Positions 27,114 through 36,501 of a stretch of DNA of 64,000 nucleotides are shown one piece after another. The position numbers and the translations under genes were made by a program. Source of the stretch: UBA2705 sp963977125 (GTDB taxonomy: Bacteria > Pseudomonadota > Alphaproteobacteria > Micavibrionales > Micavibrionaceae); the NCBI GenBank assembly GCA_963977125.1, contig CAXBNJ010000001.1, positions 124,001 through 188,000 on the forward strand, in the 5' to 3' direction. Under the pieces are notes generated by a model, which did not search any database, was not told the DNA's origin, and saw only the letters and a program-made list of their open reading frames with translations. Numbering within the stretch: the stretch's first letter is position 1; the number at the start of each line of letters is the position of its first letter.

Positions 27114-28961
27114 ATGATCAATGTAAGAATACAAGAGCAAAAACAAACTGAGCTTACACCCAAAATTAAAGTTGTTGGTGTTGGGGGCGCAGGTGGTAAT
27201 GCCGTAAATAATATGATTTTATCACAGCTTGATGGTGTGGACTTTTTAGTCTGTAACACTGATTCACAAGCTTTGTCAGGCTCAGCTGCCGAACATGTTG
27301 TTCAGCTTGGCCGTACAGTCACTGGCGGTCTTGGCGCTGGCGCTAACCCATCAGTGGGACGCGCAGCTGCCGAAGAGTCAATGGATGATGTCATGGGCTA
27401 CCTAGAAGGTGCCAACATGGTGTTTGTAACGGCAGGTATGGGCGGCGGCACAGGTACTGGTGCAGCGCCTGTTATCGCGAAAGCAGCGCGTGACCAAGGT
27501 ATGTTGACGGTCGGCGTTGTAACGAAGCCTTTCCATTTTGAAGGCACTCTACGCATGAAAATGGCGGAAGAGGGCATTGAAGAAATGCAAGAATATGTCG
27601 ATACATTAATCGTTATTCCAAACCAAAACCTATTCCGCATCGCTAATGAGAAAACAACTTTTGCTGAAGCCTTTAAAATGGCTGATGGTGTGTTGCAATC
27701 TGGCGTGCGCGGCGTAACTGATTTGATGGTTCGCCCAGGTTTGATTAACCTTGATTTTGCTGATATTCGCAGCGTTATGCATGAAATGGGTAAAGCCATG
27801 ATGGGTACGGGCGAATCAGAAGGCGAGCGCCGTGCTACAGAAGCGGCTGAAGCAGCGATTAACAACCCACTTCTTGATGATATATCCATGAAAGGTGCGC
27901 GCGGCGTTATTATTAACGTCACAGGCGGCATGGATATGACATTATACGAAGCTGACGAAGCGTGTAACCGCGTTCGTGAAGAAGTTGATGCCAATGCAAA
28001 TATCATCTTTGGTTCGACTTTTGATGAAACTTTAGAAGGTCGTATGCGCGTTTCTGTTGTTGCTACAGGTATTGATAGTGCGCAATCATCACGCATTATT
28101 GGTGGTGGCAAGAAAAGCCTAACAGGCTTTAACCGTGCACAGCCTATGACAACGTCAGGCGAAGACAGCTCAGCACAAGCGCCTTCAAGCGCGACAACAA
28201 CAACGACTGCGCAAACGCTTAATACAGAATCATCGAGCGAGACAACGCAAAGCTCACAGGCTTCACAAACTTCGCAAGCCTCTCAGGGCCCACAAGGCTC
28301 TTTAAACCAGCCAACAGGCCATATTCCTGCGTCACGTCCAACATATAACCCTGCGGCTGTAACCGCTTCACAGCAGCAAGTGGATATATTTGATCAAGCA
28401 GCGCCAAGCCAAAACACTTCGCGCATAAACACAGCGTCATCACTTTCAGCTGATAATGGTGTGCCACGCGCTGAGCGTATGGGGGGTTCATTTATTCCAC
28501 CAATGCCTATGTATATTCCGCAAGAAGAAATGCCTGAAAACATGGCAACACACAGCCAAGTACAAATGCAACAAGCGCAACCACAATATGCGGCTGTGAG
28601 TGATCCTGTTCAAGCGGAGAGCGGCTTCGGTCCAAAGCTTGACGATGTTCAAAGCGACACTGTTCATAATGAAATGATGAATAATGCGTCTTCTGGCTCA
28701 AGCCTTACTCTGCGCCCACCTGTTCCTGCAGCACATAAACATGTTACAGCGACGAAAAAACGCTCACCTTCTTTGTTTGAACGTATTACAGGTGTTCTTC
28801 GTGATCATGACGCAGAAATCATTGGTATGGATGAAACAGCAGCCCCTCAAAATCCGGCAAAGCAAGGTCAGTTAAATATTGATTCACCTTCTGCGCCAGC
28901 GGCTAAAAACCCTGAAGACGAATTAGACATTCCGGCATTCTTGCGTCGTCAGGCGAATTAA
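27114..28961 (+). CDS. ftsZ: cell division protein FtsZ
   Basis: A 615-residue tubulin-like GTPase that forms the division ring. The GTPase core (about 1-320) holds VVGVGGAGGNAVNNM and the tubulin signature GGGTGTGAA at 110-118. A long linker rich in Ser, Gln, Thr and Pro (about 325-590) leads to DELDIPAFLRRQ, the C-terminal peptide that binds FtsA and other partners. Total length is long but usual for alphaproteobacteria. I use the ATG at 27114, which has GGAGGA eight bases before it. A strong terminator follows 120 bases after the stop. Confidence 0.97.
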   Translation: MINVRIQEQKQTELTPKIKVVGVGGAGGNAVNNMILSQLDGVDFLVCNTDSQALSGSAAEHVVQLGRTVTGGLGAGANPSVGRAAAEESMDDVMGYLEGANMVFVTAGMGGGTGTGAAPVIAKAARDQGMLTVGVVTKPFHFEGTLRMKMAEEGIEEMQEYVDTLIVIPNQNLFRIANEKTTFAEAFKMADGVLQSGVRGVTDLMVRPGLINLDFADIRSVMHEMGKAMMGTGESEGERRATEAAEAAINNPLLDDISMKGARGVIINVTGGMDMTLYEADEACNRVREEVDANANIIFGSTFDETLEGRMRVSVVATGIDSAQSSRIIGGGKKSLTGFNRAQPMTTSGEDSSAQAPSSATTTTTAQTLNTESSSETTQSSQASQTSQASQGPQGSLNQPTGHIPASRPTYNPAAVTASQQQVDIFDQAAPSQNTSRINTASSLSADNGVPRAERMGGSFIPPMPMYIPQEEMPENMATHSQVQMQQAQPQYAAVSDPVQAESGFGPKLDDVQSDTVHNEMMNNASSGSSLTLRPPVPAAHKHVTATKKRSPSLFERITGVLRDHDAEIIGMDETAAPQNPAKQGQLNIDSPSAPAAKNPEDELDIPAFLRRQAN

Positions 28962-29081
28962 GATTAAGGGCGTTTATAAAGGCGTAACTATTGAATAGCT
29001 CGGGCGTAAATTTAAGTCTCTCGATTAAGCTAAGTTACTAAGTCTCTGGGTAAATGTTTAAAAATTGAGTATCTAATAATT

Positions 29082-29116
29082 ACGGCCTCACAATTTGTGA
29101 GGCCGTTTCTTTTTGT
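29082..29116 (+). terminator. Rho-independent terminator of ftsZ
   Basis: A perfect 12-bp stem ACGGCCTCACAA (29082-29093) with its complement (29095-29106), a one-base centre and a following TTCTTTTTG tract. The A/T symmetry may also stop ligA transcripts from the other side less efficiently. Confidence 0.9.
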
Positions 29117-29163
29117 CTGATTTCTTTTGTCTGATATTGTCAAAGCTTTACTTCAGGGCGGCT

Positions 29164-31272
29164 TTATTGAACGAGCTCTAACCATTCATCTTCGCTCAAG
29201 ACTTTAACATCAAGTTCTGTCGCTTTTTTGAGTTTTGATCCTGCATCCGCGCCAGCAATTAAATAATCCGTTTTTTTGGAGACTGATCCAGTGACTTTAG
29301 CGCCGAGGGATTCGGCTTTGGCTTTGGCTTCCGCGCGTGAAAACTTCTCTAGCGTGCCTGTAAACACCACAACTTTGCCGCTGACAGGGCTATCTGAAGC
29401 TTGGGGTGCATCATAAGGTAGCGGCGTCACATAGCCGCTGAGCTTATCTAAAAACGCTTTATTATGCTGCTCTTTAAAGAACTCAATTAAGTCCTGCGCC
29501 ATGGCAGCGCCAATGCCATCAATATTAATCAGGTTTTGGTAAGCTGCGCTTTCTGGGTCTGCAGCTTCAATCATCGCGCTGCGCCAAGAATCATAGCGGC
29601 CATAATTAGCGGCGAGCATTTTGGCTGTGGCTTGCCCAATTTGGCGAATGCCTAGGGCATAGATAAAGCGGGGCAGTTCTATTTCACGCTTGGCGTTAAT
29701 CGCCGCAAAGAGCTTTTCAGCTGATTTAGAGCCCCAACCTTCACGGCAGCGCAGCGGCGTTAGGCTATCTTTATCTTTTTCTTCGAGCGTAAATAAATCT
29801 GCAGGATCTTTAATTAGGCCTTCGGCGAAGAATTGCTGCATAATTTTATCGCCAAGCCCATCAATATCATAAGCATTTTTGCTGACAAAATGTTTTAGGC
29901 GCTCGGTCACTTGTGCTTTGCAAGTAAGGCCGCCTGTGCAGCGCCTCGCGACTTCACCTTCTTCACGAATGGCATGCGCGCCGCATATGGGGCAGGTTTT
30001 AGGGAATATATACTCTTGCGAATCTTTGGGGCGTTTATCCAGTAAGGCTTTGACCACTTGCGGAATAACATCGCCTGCGCGTTGAATAACGACATGATCA
30101 CCAACCCGCACATTCTTGCGTTTAATTTCGTCTTCATTATGCAGCGTTGCATTCGATACAACCACGCCGCCAACCGTTACAGGGGTCAGCCGCGCCACAG
30201 GGGTAAGGCTACCTGTGCGACCGACTTGTATATCAATAGCCTCTATAATCGTGATGGCTTGCTCAGCGGGGAATTTATGCGCAATGGCCCAGCGTGGTGC
30301 GCGGGCGACAAAACCAAGGCGCTCTTGCCAGTCAAGGCGGTTTACTTTGTAGACAATACCATCAATATCGTAATTTAAAGATGCGCGCTCTGTATTGACG
30401 TGATCATAATGATCAATAACCGCTTCGGGCGAGCTTAGCACCGCATAGGGCTTGGGCAGTTGAAAGCCTTTATTGGTCAGATAATGGCGAATATCATCTT
30501 GGCTCTGCGCGATTGGCTGCGATGTTTGTCCCAAAGCATAAGCGTAAAAACGTAAAGGCCGCTTGGCGGTGATGGCTGAATCTAATTGACGGACACTGCC
30601 CGCAGCGGCATTACGTGGATTGGCAAATATTTTCTGATTGTTTTCGTGCTGCATTTCATTTAGCGCCGCAAAATCATCTTTATTAATATAAATCTCACCA
30701 CGTACTTCTAAAACATCAGGGTAAGGCGCGGGGATATTTTGCGGCACATCAATAATCGTGCGCGCATTGGCGGTGATATCTTCGCCTGTTTCCCCATCGC
30801 CGCGCGTCGCGGCCTGTACAAGCTTACCTGCCTCATAGCGCAGCGAGCAGGACAGGCCATCAATTTTAGGCTCGGCGACTATTTCAACGACGTCATCACT
30901 ACCCAAAGACAGAAAACGCTTAATCCGCGCGAAAAAATCTTGGATATCATCGGGGGAAAAGGCATTGCCCAATGATAACATGGGCTGTGCATGTTTTACT
31001 TTTTCGAATCCCGCAAGAGGAGCACTGCCGACGCGTTTCGAAGGACTGGATTGCGTGGCCAGTTCAGGAAATTTATGCTCAATCTCTAAAAGCTCTGCAC
31101 GTAGTGCATCATAAGCCCCATCACTTATGAGCGGCGCATCATGGCCGTGATAGGCTTCATCATGGCTATTAATCTCTGTGACCAATTGTTTATGGCGGTT
31201 TTCAGCTTGTGCAAAGGCGCTAAACATATCGGTTGAGGGCGATGATGGGGGCAATGGCGGGGTGTTGGTCAT
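29164..31272 (-). CDS. ligA: NAD-dependent DNA ligase
   Basis: A 702-residue LigA, which seals nicks in replication and repair using NAD. The adenylated lysine is K136 in EPKIDGL. The N-terminal Ia domain has the YDALRAEL stretch, the OB fold follows, then a four-cysteine zinc finger (CPICGA...CTGGLTC), helix-hairpin-helix repeats and a C-terminal BRCT domain (about 625-700, GKVVVFTGTL). It is the last gene of a bamD-recN-ligA run on the minus strand, 23 bases after recN, and is convergent with ftsZ. Confidence 0.97.
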   Translation of the reverse strand: MTNTPPLPPSSPSTDMFSAFAQAENRHKQLVTEINSHDEAYHGHDAPLISDGAYDALRAELLEIEHKFPELATQSSPSKRVGSAPLAGFEKVKHAQPMLSLGNAFSPDDIQDFFARIKRFLSLGSDDVVEIVAEPKIDGLSCSLRYEAGKLVQAATRGDGETGEDITANARTIIDVPQNIPAPYPDVLEVRGEIYINKDDFAALNEMQHENNQKIFANPRNAAAGSVRQLDSAITAKRPLRFYAYALGQTSQPIAQSQDDIRHYLTNKGFQLPKPYAVLSSPEAVIDHYDHVNTERASLNYDIDGIVYKVNRLDWQERLGFVARAPRWAIAHKFPAEQAITIIEAIDIQVGRTGSLTPVARLTPVTVGGVVVSNATLHNEDEIKRKNVRVGDHVVIQRAGDVIPQVVKALLDKRPKDSQEYIFPKTCPICGAHAIREEGEVARRCTGGLTCKAQVTERLKHFVSKNAYDIDGLGDKIMQQFFAEGLIKDPADLFTLEEKDKDSLTPLRCREGWGSKSAEKLFAAINAKREIELPRFIYALGIRQIGQATAKMLAANYGRYDSWRSAMIEAADPESAAYQNLINIDGIGAAMAQDLIEFFKEQHNKAFLDKLSGYVTPLPYDAPQASDSPVSGKVVVFTGTLEKFSRAEAKAKAESLGAKVTGSVSKKTDYLIAGADAGSKLKKATELDVKVLSEDEWLELVQ

Positions 31273-31295
31273 TCTATATCCAAATATAGCGGCGG

Positions 31296-32963
31296 CTAAG
31301 CGGCTTCTCTATCTAATAATTTATTGGCGGCGGCACGCGCTTCGGCTGTTATCTCTGCGCCAGAGAGCATCCGTGCGATTTCTTCTAAGCGATCTTGCTT
31401 ATCAAGCGGTGCAATGCTCGTGCGGGTTAAATTGTCTTTACTGACGATTTTTTTGACGTGTAAATGCGTGCCAGCGCAGGCGGCCACTTGTGGGGCATGG
31501 GTGACAACTAAAACCTGTTTGCCCATGGCTACGCGTACAAGGCGCTCCCCTACGGCAGCAGCCGTAGCGCCGCCAATACCCGTATCCACTTCATCAAAGA
31601 TCAAAGTCGCAACAGGGCTGGTTTTAGCCAAAATAACTTTAATGGCGAGCATCATGCGCGCAAGCTCACCCCCTGAGGCCACTTTGTTTAGCGGGCCTGG
31701 ATCTGTGCCGGGATTGGTCGATATACGAAAGCTGACATCATCCATGCCATGAGGGCCCCACTGTTCGGTTTGTTCAAAATGGACAATAAATTCAGCGCGG
31801 CCAAGTTTAAGCGGTGCGAGTTCTTTGCCAATATCTGCAGCCATATTTTTGGATTTGGCTTTGCGGTGTAAGCTAAGCTCACCAGCTAATTTTAAATAAC
31901 GTGCTTCGGCTTGAATGAGCTTTTGTTCTAAGGCGGCGAGCTCGTCACCTTGTTGATGAATGGAGTCGAGGTCTGTCGTGATTTTTTCAAGCAGTTCAGG
32001 CAGATCATCGACCATGCATTGATGTTTACGCGCCGCTGCTTTTAATGCAAAGAAGCGATCATCGACGGATTCAACCGAGACTTCGGGCTCGTATAAATCA
32101 CGTAATATCTCACTAATTTCAAAATTAACACCTTCGACAATCGCAAAAGCATTATCGAGTTTTTCAAGCAAATCAGGCGTGCGTGAATTATCTTTATCGC
32201 CAAGGCGCTCAAGGGCACGCATGGATTGACGAATATTGCCTTCTGCGCCTTTATCGCCGTTAAGGGCGGTTTGCGCGGCATTGGCATAATTGACCATGAG
32301 GGCGTTATTTTTCAGATGGTTTCTTTTCGCGGTGAGCTCTTCTTCTTCGCCTTTTTCTGGGGCGAGCTTTTCAAGCTCATCGCGGCAATCGCTTAAATAA
32401 TCTTGTTCTTCTTGTGCTTTTTGTAAGGCGGCTTTTTGTTGGTCGAGCTCTTTTTTGATGCTCTTCCATGTCTTATAGGCGCTCTCAACATTTTTACGCT
32501 CGGTTTCTAATCCTGCATAGCTATCGAGGTAATCAATATGCGTGCTGGGATCAAACAAGCCATGCGTGTCAAATTGTCCGTGAATCTCGGCGAGCAGGGG
32601 ACCGATTTGACGCAAGGCGTTCAGGCTATAAGGCAGGTCATTAATATAGATTTTTGAGCGGCCTTCTTTAGTCAGGCTGCGACGAATGGTTAGGTCATAT
32701 TCATGGTCAATTTCAAGGCCGTCAAGAACCGCCCAAACGGGGTGGTCTTTGGCTAAGTCAAATTCAGCAATGACTTGGCCTTTATCCGCGCCTTTACGAA
32801 TAAGCCCTAAATCCGCGCGGTTACCCAAAGCAAGGCCGAGGGAATCGAGTAATATAGATTTACCTGCGCCGGTTTCACCCGTTAGCGCGCACAGACCAGA
32901 TTGAAAAGTAATTGATAACTTTTCAATCAAGACTATATTTTCTATATGCAAGGCCTTTAACAT
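31296..32963 (-). CDS. recN: DNA repair protein RecN
   Basis: A 555-residue SMC-like ATPase for double-strand break repair. Walker A is GETGAGKS at 29-36, a coiled-coil region spans roughly 150-370, and the ABC signature ASGGELARMMLAIK and Walker B TLIFDEVDTGIGG follow near 425-470. Length is normal. It lies 37 bases after bamD and 23 before ligA on the same strand, an alphaproteobacterial gene order. Confidence 0.96.
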   Translation of the reverse strand: MLKALHIENIVLIEKLSITFQSGLCALTGETGAGKSILLDSLGLALGNRADLGLIRKGADKGQVIAEFDLAKDHPVWAVLDGLEIDHEYDLTIRRSLTKEGRSKIYINDLPYSLNALRQIGPLLAEIHGQFDTHGLFDPSTHIDYLDSYAGLETERKNVESAYKTWKSIKKELDQQKAALQKAQEEQDYLSDCRDELEKLAPEKGEEEELTAKRNHLKNNALMVNYANAAQTALNGDKGAEGNIRQSMRALERLGDKDNSRTPDLLEKLDNAFAIVEGVNFEISEILRDLYEPEVSVESVDDRFFALKAAARKHQCMVDDLPELLEKITTDLDSIHQQGDELAALEQKLIQAEARYLKLAGELSLHRKAKSKNMAADIGKELAPLKLGRAEFIVHFEQTEQWGPHGMDDVSFRISTNPGTDPGPLNKVASGGELARMMLAIKVILAKTSPVATLIFDEVDTGIGGATAAAVGERLVRVAMGKQVLVVTHAPQVAACAGTHLHVKKIVSKDNLTRTSIAPLDKQDRLEEIARMLSGAEITAEARAAANKLLDREAA

Positions 32964-33000
32964 TGCGACAAAAACCAGTTCTATAAAATTATTTAGCTAT

Positions 33001-33837
33001 TTACTCTGGTGCGAGGAGTGAATCAACGGTTCTATCAAGCCAAGAACGCTCACCAATTAAATCATCCCGTAAGGTCGGGTCTAATATCTTATATGCGCTT
33101 TCATACCATTTGTTACCCGGATAGTTATGGGCGAGGATTGAAGCAACGCGCAATGCTTCATCTTCAATGCCTAACGATAAATACGCCTCGACTAGACGGT
33201 AGAGCGCTTCGGGTATATGGGTTGTGGTTTGATAGTTTCGCACCACAGTAAGGAAGCGGTTAATTGACGCGTTAGCATAGCCACGCGTTAAGTAATAACG
33301 GCCAATTTCCATTTCCTTGCCCGCAAGGTGATCAAGGGTTAGGTCACGCTTTAATTGTGCATCACGTGAATATGGGCTGTTCGGGAAACGCTTAATGAGC
33401 GTATCGAGCGCTTTAAGCGCGTCTCTGGTTGTTTGTTGGTCGCGGCTGACATCAGATATTTGTTCATAATAGCACAAAGACTGTAAGTAATAAGCATAGT
33501 CGATTTGCTCATTGCCGGGGTGTAGCTCAATAAAGCGATCTAGCGCGATAATGGCGTCATCGTAACGCTTGCCTTCATAAGCGGCTTTACCAGCCAATAG
33601 CTGGGCATCTGTGGCGTATTCTGAATAGGGGTATTGGCGTTCAACATTTTCAAAATTGGTGATCGCTGCGCCATAGCTGTTTTCTTTCATGGCTTTTAGG
33701 CCATCATTATAAAGCTGCGCGGCGGTCTTTTCTGTGGCGGCAGGATCTGCTTCGCCTTTGCCATCCTTGTCAGTACTTGAGCATGCGCTTAATAACAAGG
33801 CACATATTGTAAGCGTGTAAAGGGGAAGTTTATTCAT
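33001..33837 (-). CDS. bamD: outer membrane assembly lipoprotein BamD
   Basis: A 278-residue lipoprotein (ComL/YfiO family) of the BAM complex that folds outer membrane proteins. A type II signal peptide ends in LLLSAC with C19 as the lipidated residue. Tetratricopeptide repeats follow, with YNDGLKAM, FENVERQYPYSEYA and IKRFPNSPYSRDA as recognisable repeat segments. recN and ligA follow on the same strand. The gene before it encodes a queuosine-salvage-like protein, 140 bases upstream. Confidence 0.95.
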   Translation of the reverse strand: MNKLPLYTLTICALLLSACSSTDKDGKGEADPAATEKTAAQLYNDGLKAMKENSYGAAITNFENVERQYPYSEYATDAQLLAGKAAYEGKRYDDAIIALDRFIELHPGNEQIDYAYYLQSLCYYEQISDVSRDQQTTRDALKALDTLIKRFPNSPYSRDAQLKRDLTLDHLAGKEMEIGRYYLTRGYANASINRFLTVVRNYQTTTHIPEALYRLVEAYLSLGIEDEALRVASILAHNYPGNKWYESAYKILDPTLRDDLIGERSWLDRTVDSLLAPE

Positions 33838-33922
33838 CTGTGTTAGCCCTAGCTGATCATGATAATTACTTATATTAAAATAGAGAGTTAAGGCACAATA
33901 AGCAAAGCGCGAATACAGGCCA

Positions 33923-33943
33923 TCCTCAGAAATTTTCTAAGGA
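33923..33943. repeat. inverted repeat upstream of bamD
   Basis: TCCTCAGAAA and TTTCTAAGGA flank a one-base centre with one mismatch in the stem. A second small palindrome, CCTTAT/ATAAGG, lies at about 33949-33964. Neither has a T tract on the minus strand, so I do not call a terminator; they may be hairpins in the bamD leader. Confidence 0.4.
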
Positions 33944-33977
33944 CTCGCCTTATATAAATAAGGGGGGCAGGGGGCTT

Positions 33978-34985
33978 TTAGTAGAATTTAGTCTCGCAGC
34001 GATGCGGCGGCTTTGATTTATAAGCTTGGTCTTGGGCGCGATGCCATAAAATACGGTCTATTTCAATGGCGCTACGGCCTGATTTTGCAGCCATGATTTC
34101 TACGGCGTGAACGGCGCAAGCACGCAATTCAACTTCGTAAGTGCTGCCCGCTTCAATTAATTCGCGACCATCAATATCTTCTGCAAGTTCTTCGCTGTAA
34201 TGCAATATGTTATCAAGGCGTAATACATGCGGAATGTCGCAATCAGCAAGGCAGGGCAGTATGTTGATGTCCGTAAATAAGTTTTGTTTTTGATGGTTGT
34301 ACATATCTTGTAGGTCGGCCGCGCAGCTAATGGCGCGTTTGTAAAAAGGTACGCGCTGCCCGCGATATGTGCTTGTGTCATTATATGTTGAAAGACGTGT
34401 CAGCATATAGATGAAGTTTTCTGATGACCCTTCACACGCATCAACCATAGCGCTAAAAGACCCGTTGTGATTAGCGAGAAGATATTGACCGACTTCATTA
34501 ACCGAGCTGCTATAACGCGAAGCCAGGCGGAAGCTATACGGGTTTTCTGATATGTCAGGAAAAGATAATATGCTTGCAACGTCTTGGGCGGTTAATGTCG
34601 CCATTTTAGCGGGGCTAAGAGGGCCATTTAATTCGTAATAATTTTTCAATATGCCTGCAACTTTAAAATAAAAGCCCTCAGGTTGTGCGTAGCCTTCTTC
34701 TTGAATATGGTCTTGGAAACCGCTGCCGAAATTCATCGAATCAAGCGCGATAATATAAGATAAGTTGGCTTCTTGATCATTTGAAAGGAAGTGATGTGTT
34801 GTGTCTAAGATTTCATTGTCTTGCAGCTTAGGTAAGCCAAGCGCGTAAGATTCTAATATATCGTAATTTATATGGACGTGCTGAGCGTTGCGCGCCACAA
34901 AGGCGTAATTGCATTTTAGTGATTCTATAAAAGAGTCAGGCGCCAAAGAGAGCTGCGCGTTACTGTGCAAAGCAAGATCATGCAT
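33978..34985 (-). CDS. queuosine salvage protein-like (DUF2419/Qng1 family)
   Basis: A 335-residue protein matching the queuosine salvage family (human QNG1/C9orf64), which releases queuine from queuosine or its 5'-phosphate. The motif order is diagnostic: YIIALDSMNFGSGF (77-90; family: LDxLNFxFW), VPFYKRA (212-218; family: FYKRAQ), ILHYSEEL (260-267), GSTYEVELRACAVHAVE (280-296) and PPHR near the C-terminus (326-329). There is no signal peptide. It is wedged between lpxC and bamD, genes that are otherwise neighbours, so it may be an insertion. A bacterial copy is uncommon but known. Start is the ATG at 34985, with GGGA nine bases upstream. Confidence 0.8.
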   Translation of the reverse strand: MHDLALHSNAQLSLAPDSFIESLKCNYAFVARNAQHVHINYDILESYALGLPKLQDNEILDTTHHFLSNDQEANLSYIIALDSMNFGSGFQDHIQEEGYAQPEGFYFKVAGILKNYYELNGPLSPAKMATLTAQDVASILSFPDISENPYSFRLASRYSSSVNEVGQYLLANHNGSFSAMVDACEGSSENFIYMLTRLSTYNDTSTYRGQRVPFYKRAISCAADLQDMYNHQKQNLFTDINILPCLADCDIPHVLRLDNILHYSEELAEDIDGRELIEAGSTYEVELRACAVHAVEIMAAKSGRSAIEIDRILWHRAQDQAYKSKPPHRCETKFY

Positions 34986-35103
34986 GAATACATTCCCATT
35001 ACGAATAGTGTTATATGTTAATTTGATTATATTAATATATGTTTTGTAATGAAAAGTCTAGTTTTTTTGACGATTTGACGGCGAACTGGGGATAATCAAT
35101 AGA

Positions 35104-36018
35104 TTAAATTGCGCATTCCTTAACTTCGAAAGCCGCGTTTGGCGCGTCAATAAGTGTCCATTTTTCAGGATTCGCGAATAATTCGTGCAAGATTTTATTG
35201 TTCAAAGCGTGCCCTGATTTATAGCCACGATATGTGCCAATAATGCGGTGACCAGCAAGGTAAATGTCACCAACGGCATCTAATAATTTATGACGTGCAA
35301 ATTCGTCGTTATGACGAAGGCCTTCAGGATTGAGAATCGTTTGGGCGTCTAGGACAACCGCATTTTCAAGTGATCCACCAAGGCATAGGCCCAGTGAGCG
35401 TAAATGATTAACTTCATGTAAGAAGCCAAATGTGCGCGCGTTACTAATGTCTTTAGTGAATGATGCTGCATTGAGTTTTAATGCATAGCTTTGCTGGCCA
35501 ATAGAGCCGTGATCAAAATCAATGCTCATTTCATATTCAGTATCAGTGGATGGGGAAAGCGATACAGTTTTACCGTCTTCTTCATAGCTGATTTCTTCGA
35601 GGATTTTAATCGCTTTTTGTTGTGCTGTTTGCGCAACAACGCCGATTTTTTGAATAGCTGTGATGAAGGGCTCAGAGCTGCCATCCATGATAGGCACTTC
35701 AGGGCCATCAAGTTCAATCATCGCATTGGTGATGTCCAAAGCGTGCAGGGCGGCCATTAAATGCTCAATTGTACCAATTGTAACGCCTTCATTATTACCG
35801 ATAACGGTGCAAAGCTGAGTATCGACAACATGGTGCCATAAAGCCGGGATTAAATTGTTACGGTCACAAACGTCAGAGCGCATAAAGATAATGCCATTAT
35901 CAACTTTAGCCGGATGAATGCGCAATGTGGTGTCTGCCCCAGAGTGCAATCCTGTGCCTTGGATCTCGATGTGATCGGCAACGGTGTTTTGTGATAATGT
36001 AGCTTCAAGTTTACGCAT
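35104..36018 (-). CDS. lpxC: UDP-3-O-acyl-N-acetylglucosamine deacetylase
   Basis: A 304-residue zinc deacetylase that commits UDP-GlcNAc to lipid A synthesis. The GTGLHSG motif is near the N-terminus, EHLMAALHAL carries the first zinc histidine, and HKLLDAVGDIYLAGH carries the remaining zinc ligands and the catalytic histidine. An ATG at 36066 is in frame, but the extra 16 residues are not LpxC-like; 36018 has GAGAA upstream and starts at MRKLEATL. Normally it follows ftsZ directly; here it lies 6 kb away on the opposite strand. Confidence 0.96.
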   Translation of the reverse strand: MRKLEATLSQNTVADHIEIQGTGLHSGADTTLRIHPAKVDNGIIFMRSDVCDRNNLIPALWHHVVDTQLCTVIGNNEGVTIGTIEHLMAALHALDITNAMIELDGPEVPIMDGSSEPFITAIQKIGVVAQTAQQKAIKILEEISYEEDGKTVSLSPSTDTEYEMSIDFDHGSIGQQSYALKLNAASFTKDISNARTFGFLHEVNHLRSLGLCLGGSLENAVVLDAQTILNPEGLRHNDEFARHKLLDAVGDIYLAGHRIIGTYRGYKSGHALNNKILHELFANPEKWTLIDAPNAAFEVKECAI

Positions 36019-36147
36019 ATTTATTCTCGTGGTTCTGTTTTTTGTGCACTGCATGCTTAAGCGCATACAGATTAAATTGTCTAAGCATCAATATAGGCAG
36101 ACTGTGTGTAAAGAACAAATCACGGAGTGTTGCTAATTGTAACATAA

Positions 36148-36176
36148 CAAAAAACGCCCCTAATTTAGGAGCGTTT
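36148..36176 (-). terminator. Rho-independent terminator of the 78-residue gene
   Basis: AAACGC (36152-36157) pairs with GCGTTT (36171-36176), with a further CCTAA/TTAGG inner stem and one mismatch. A run of six A on the plus strand at 36149-36154 gives the T tract for minus-strand transcripts. It separates this gene from lpxC. Confidence 0.8.
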
Positions 36177-36203
36177 CTTACGTATTCTTTATTTAGCCTA
36201 GAG

Positions 36204-36440
36204 CTACTCTATATTGCTTTTAAGCTCAATTAAGCGATCCAAAGCCTCTTCAATTTCCACCGGGTAATCACGGCGTTCAACAAAAGCGCCACCACCTGTG
36301 TTGCGAGTCATCGACATTTCTAAAGCCTTGGAGAGTGTTTCAGCGACTTTTGTATCGTCCTGTTGTAGGGCTAATTCAAGCGCAAATAATATACGATCAC
36401 TGAGCCTGAGTTCGTTTAATTTACTGTTATCCATTATCAT
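36204..36440 (-). CDS. small conserved-looking protein of unknown function
   Basis: A 78-residue, mostly helical, acidic protein with no membrane segment. I do not recognise the family. Evidence that it is real: a well-placed terminator just after its stop, a purine-rich leader (GGAGAAATTCTCAG) before the ATG, and balanced composition. The third codon is also ATG. It lies between a lysophospholipase-like gene and lpxC, all on the minus strand, 61 bases after the hydrolase start. Confidence 0.6.
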   Translation of the reverse strand: MIMDNSKLNELRLSDRILFALELALQQDDTKVAETLSKALEMSMTRNTGGGAFVERRDYPVEIEEALDRLIELKSNIE

Positions 36441-36501
36441 CTGAGAATTTCTCCAAAAGTAAAATAGCTTTAGCGATAGGCTTCATTTTATAAGACAGCT
36501 C

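Noticed and set aside
27398..28111. 237-residue open frame antisense to ftsZ
   Set aside because: Lies wholly within the ftsZ GTPase core on the other strand; composition (Ser/Pro/Ile-rich) is that of a shadow frame and there is no ribosome-binding site.
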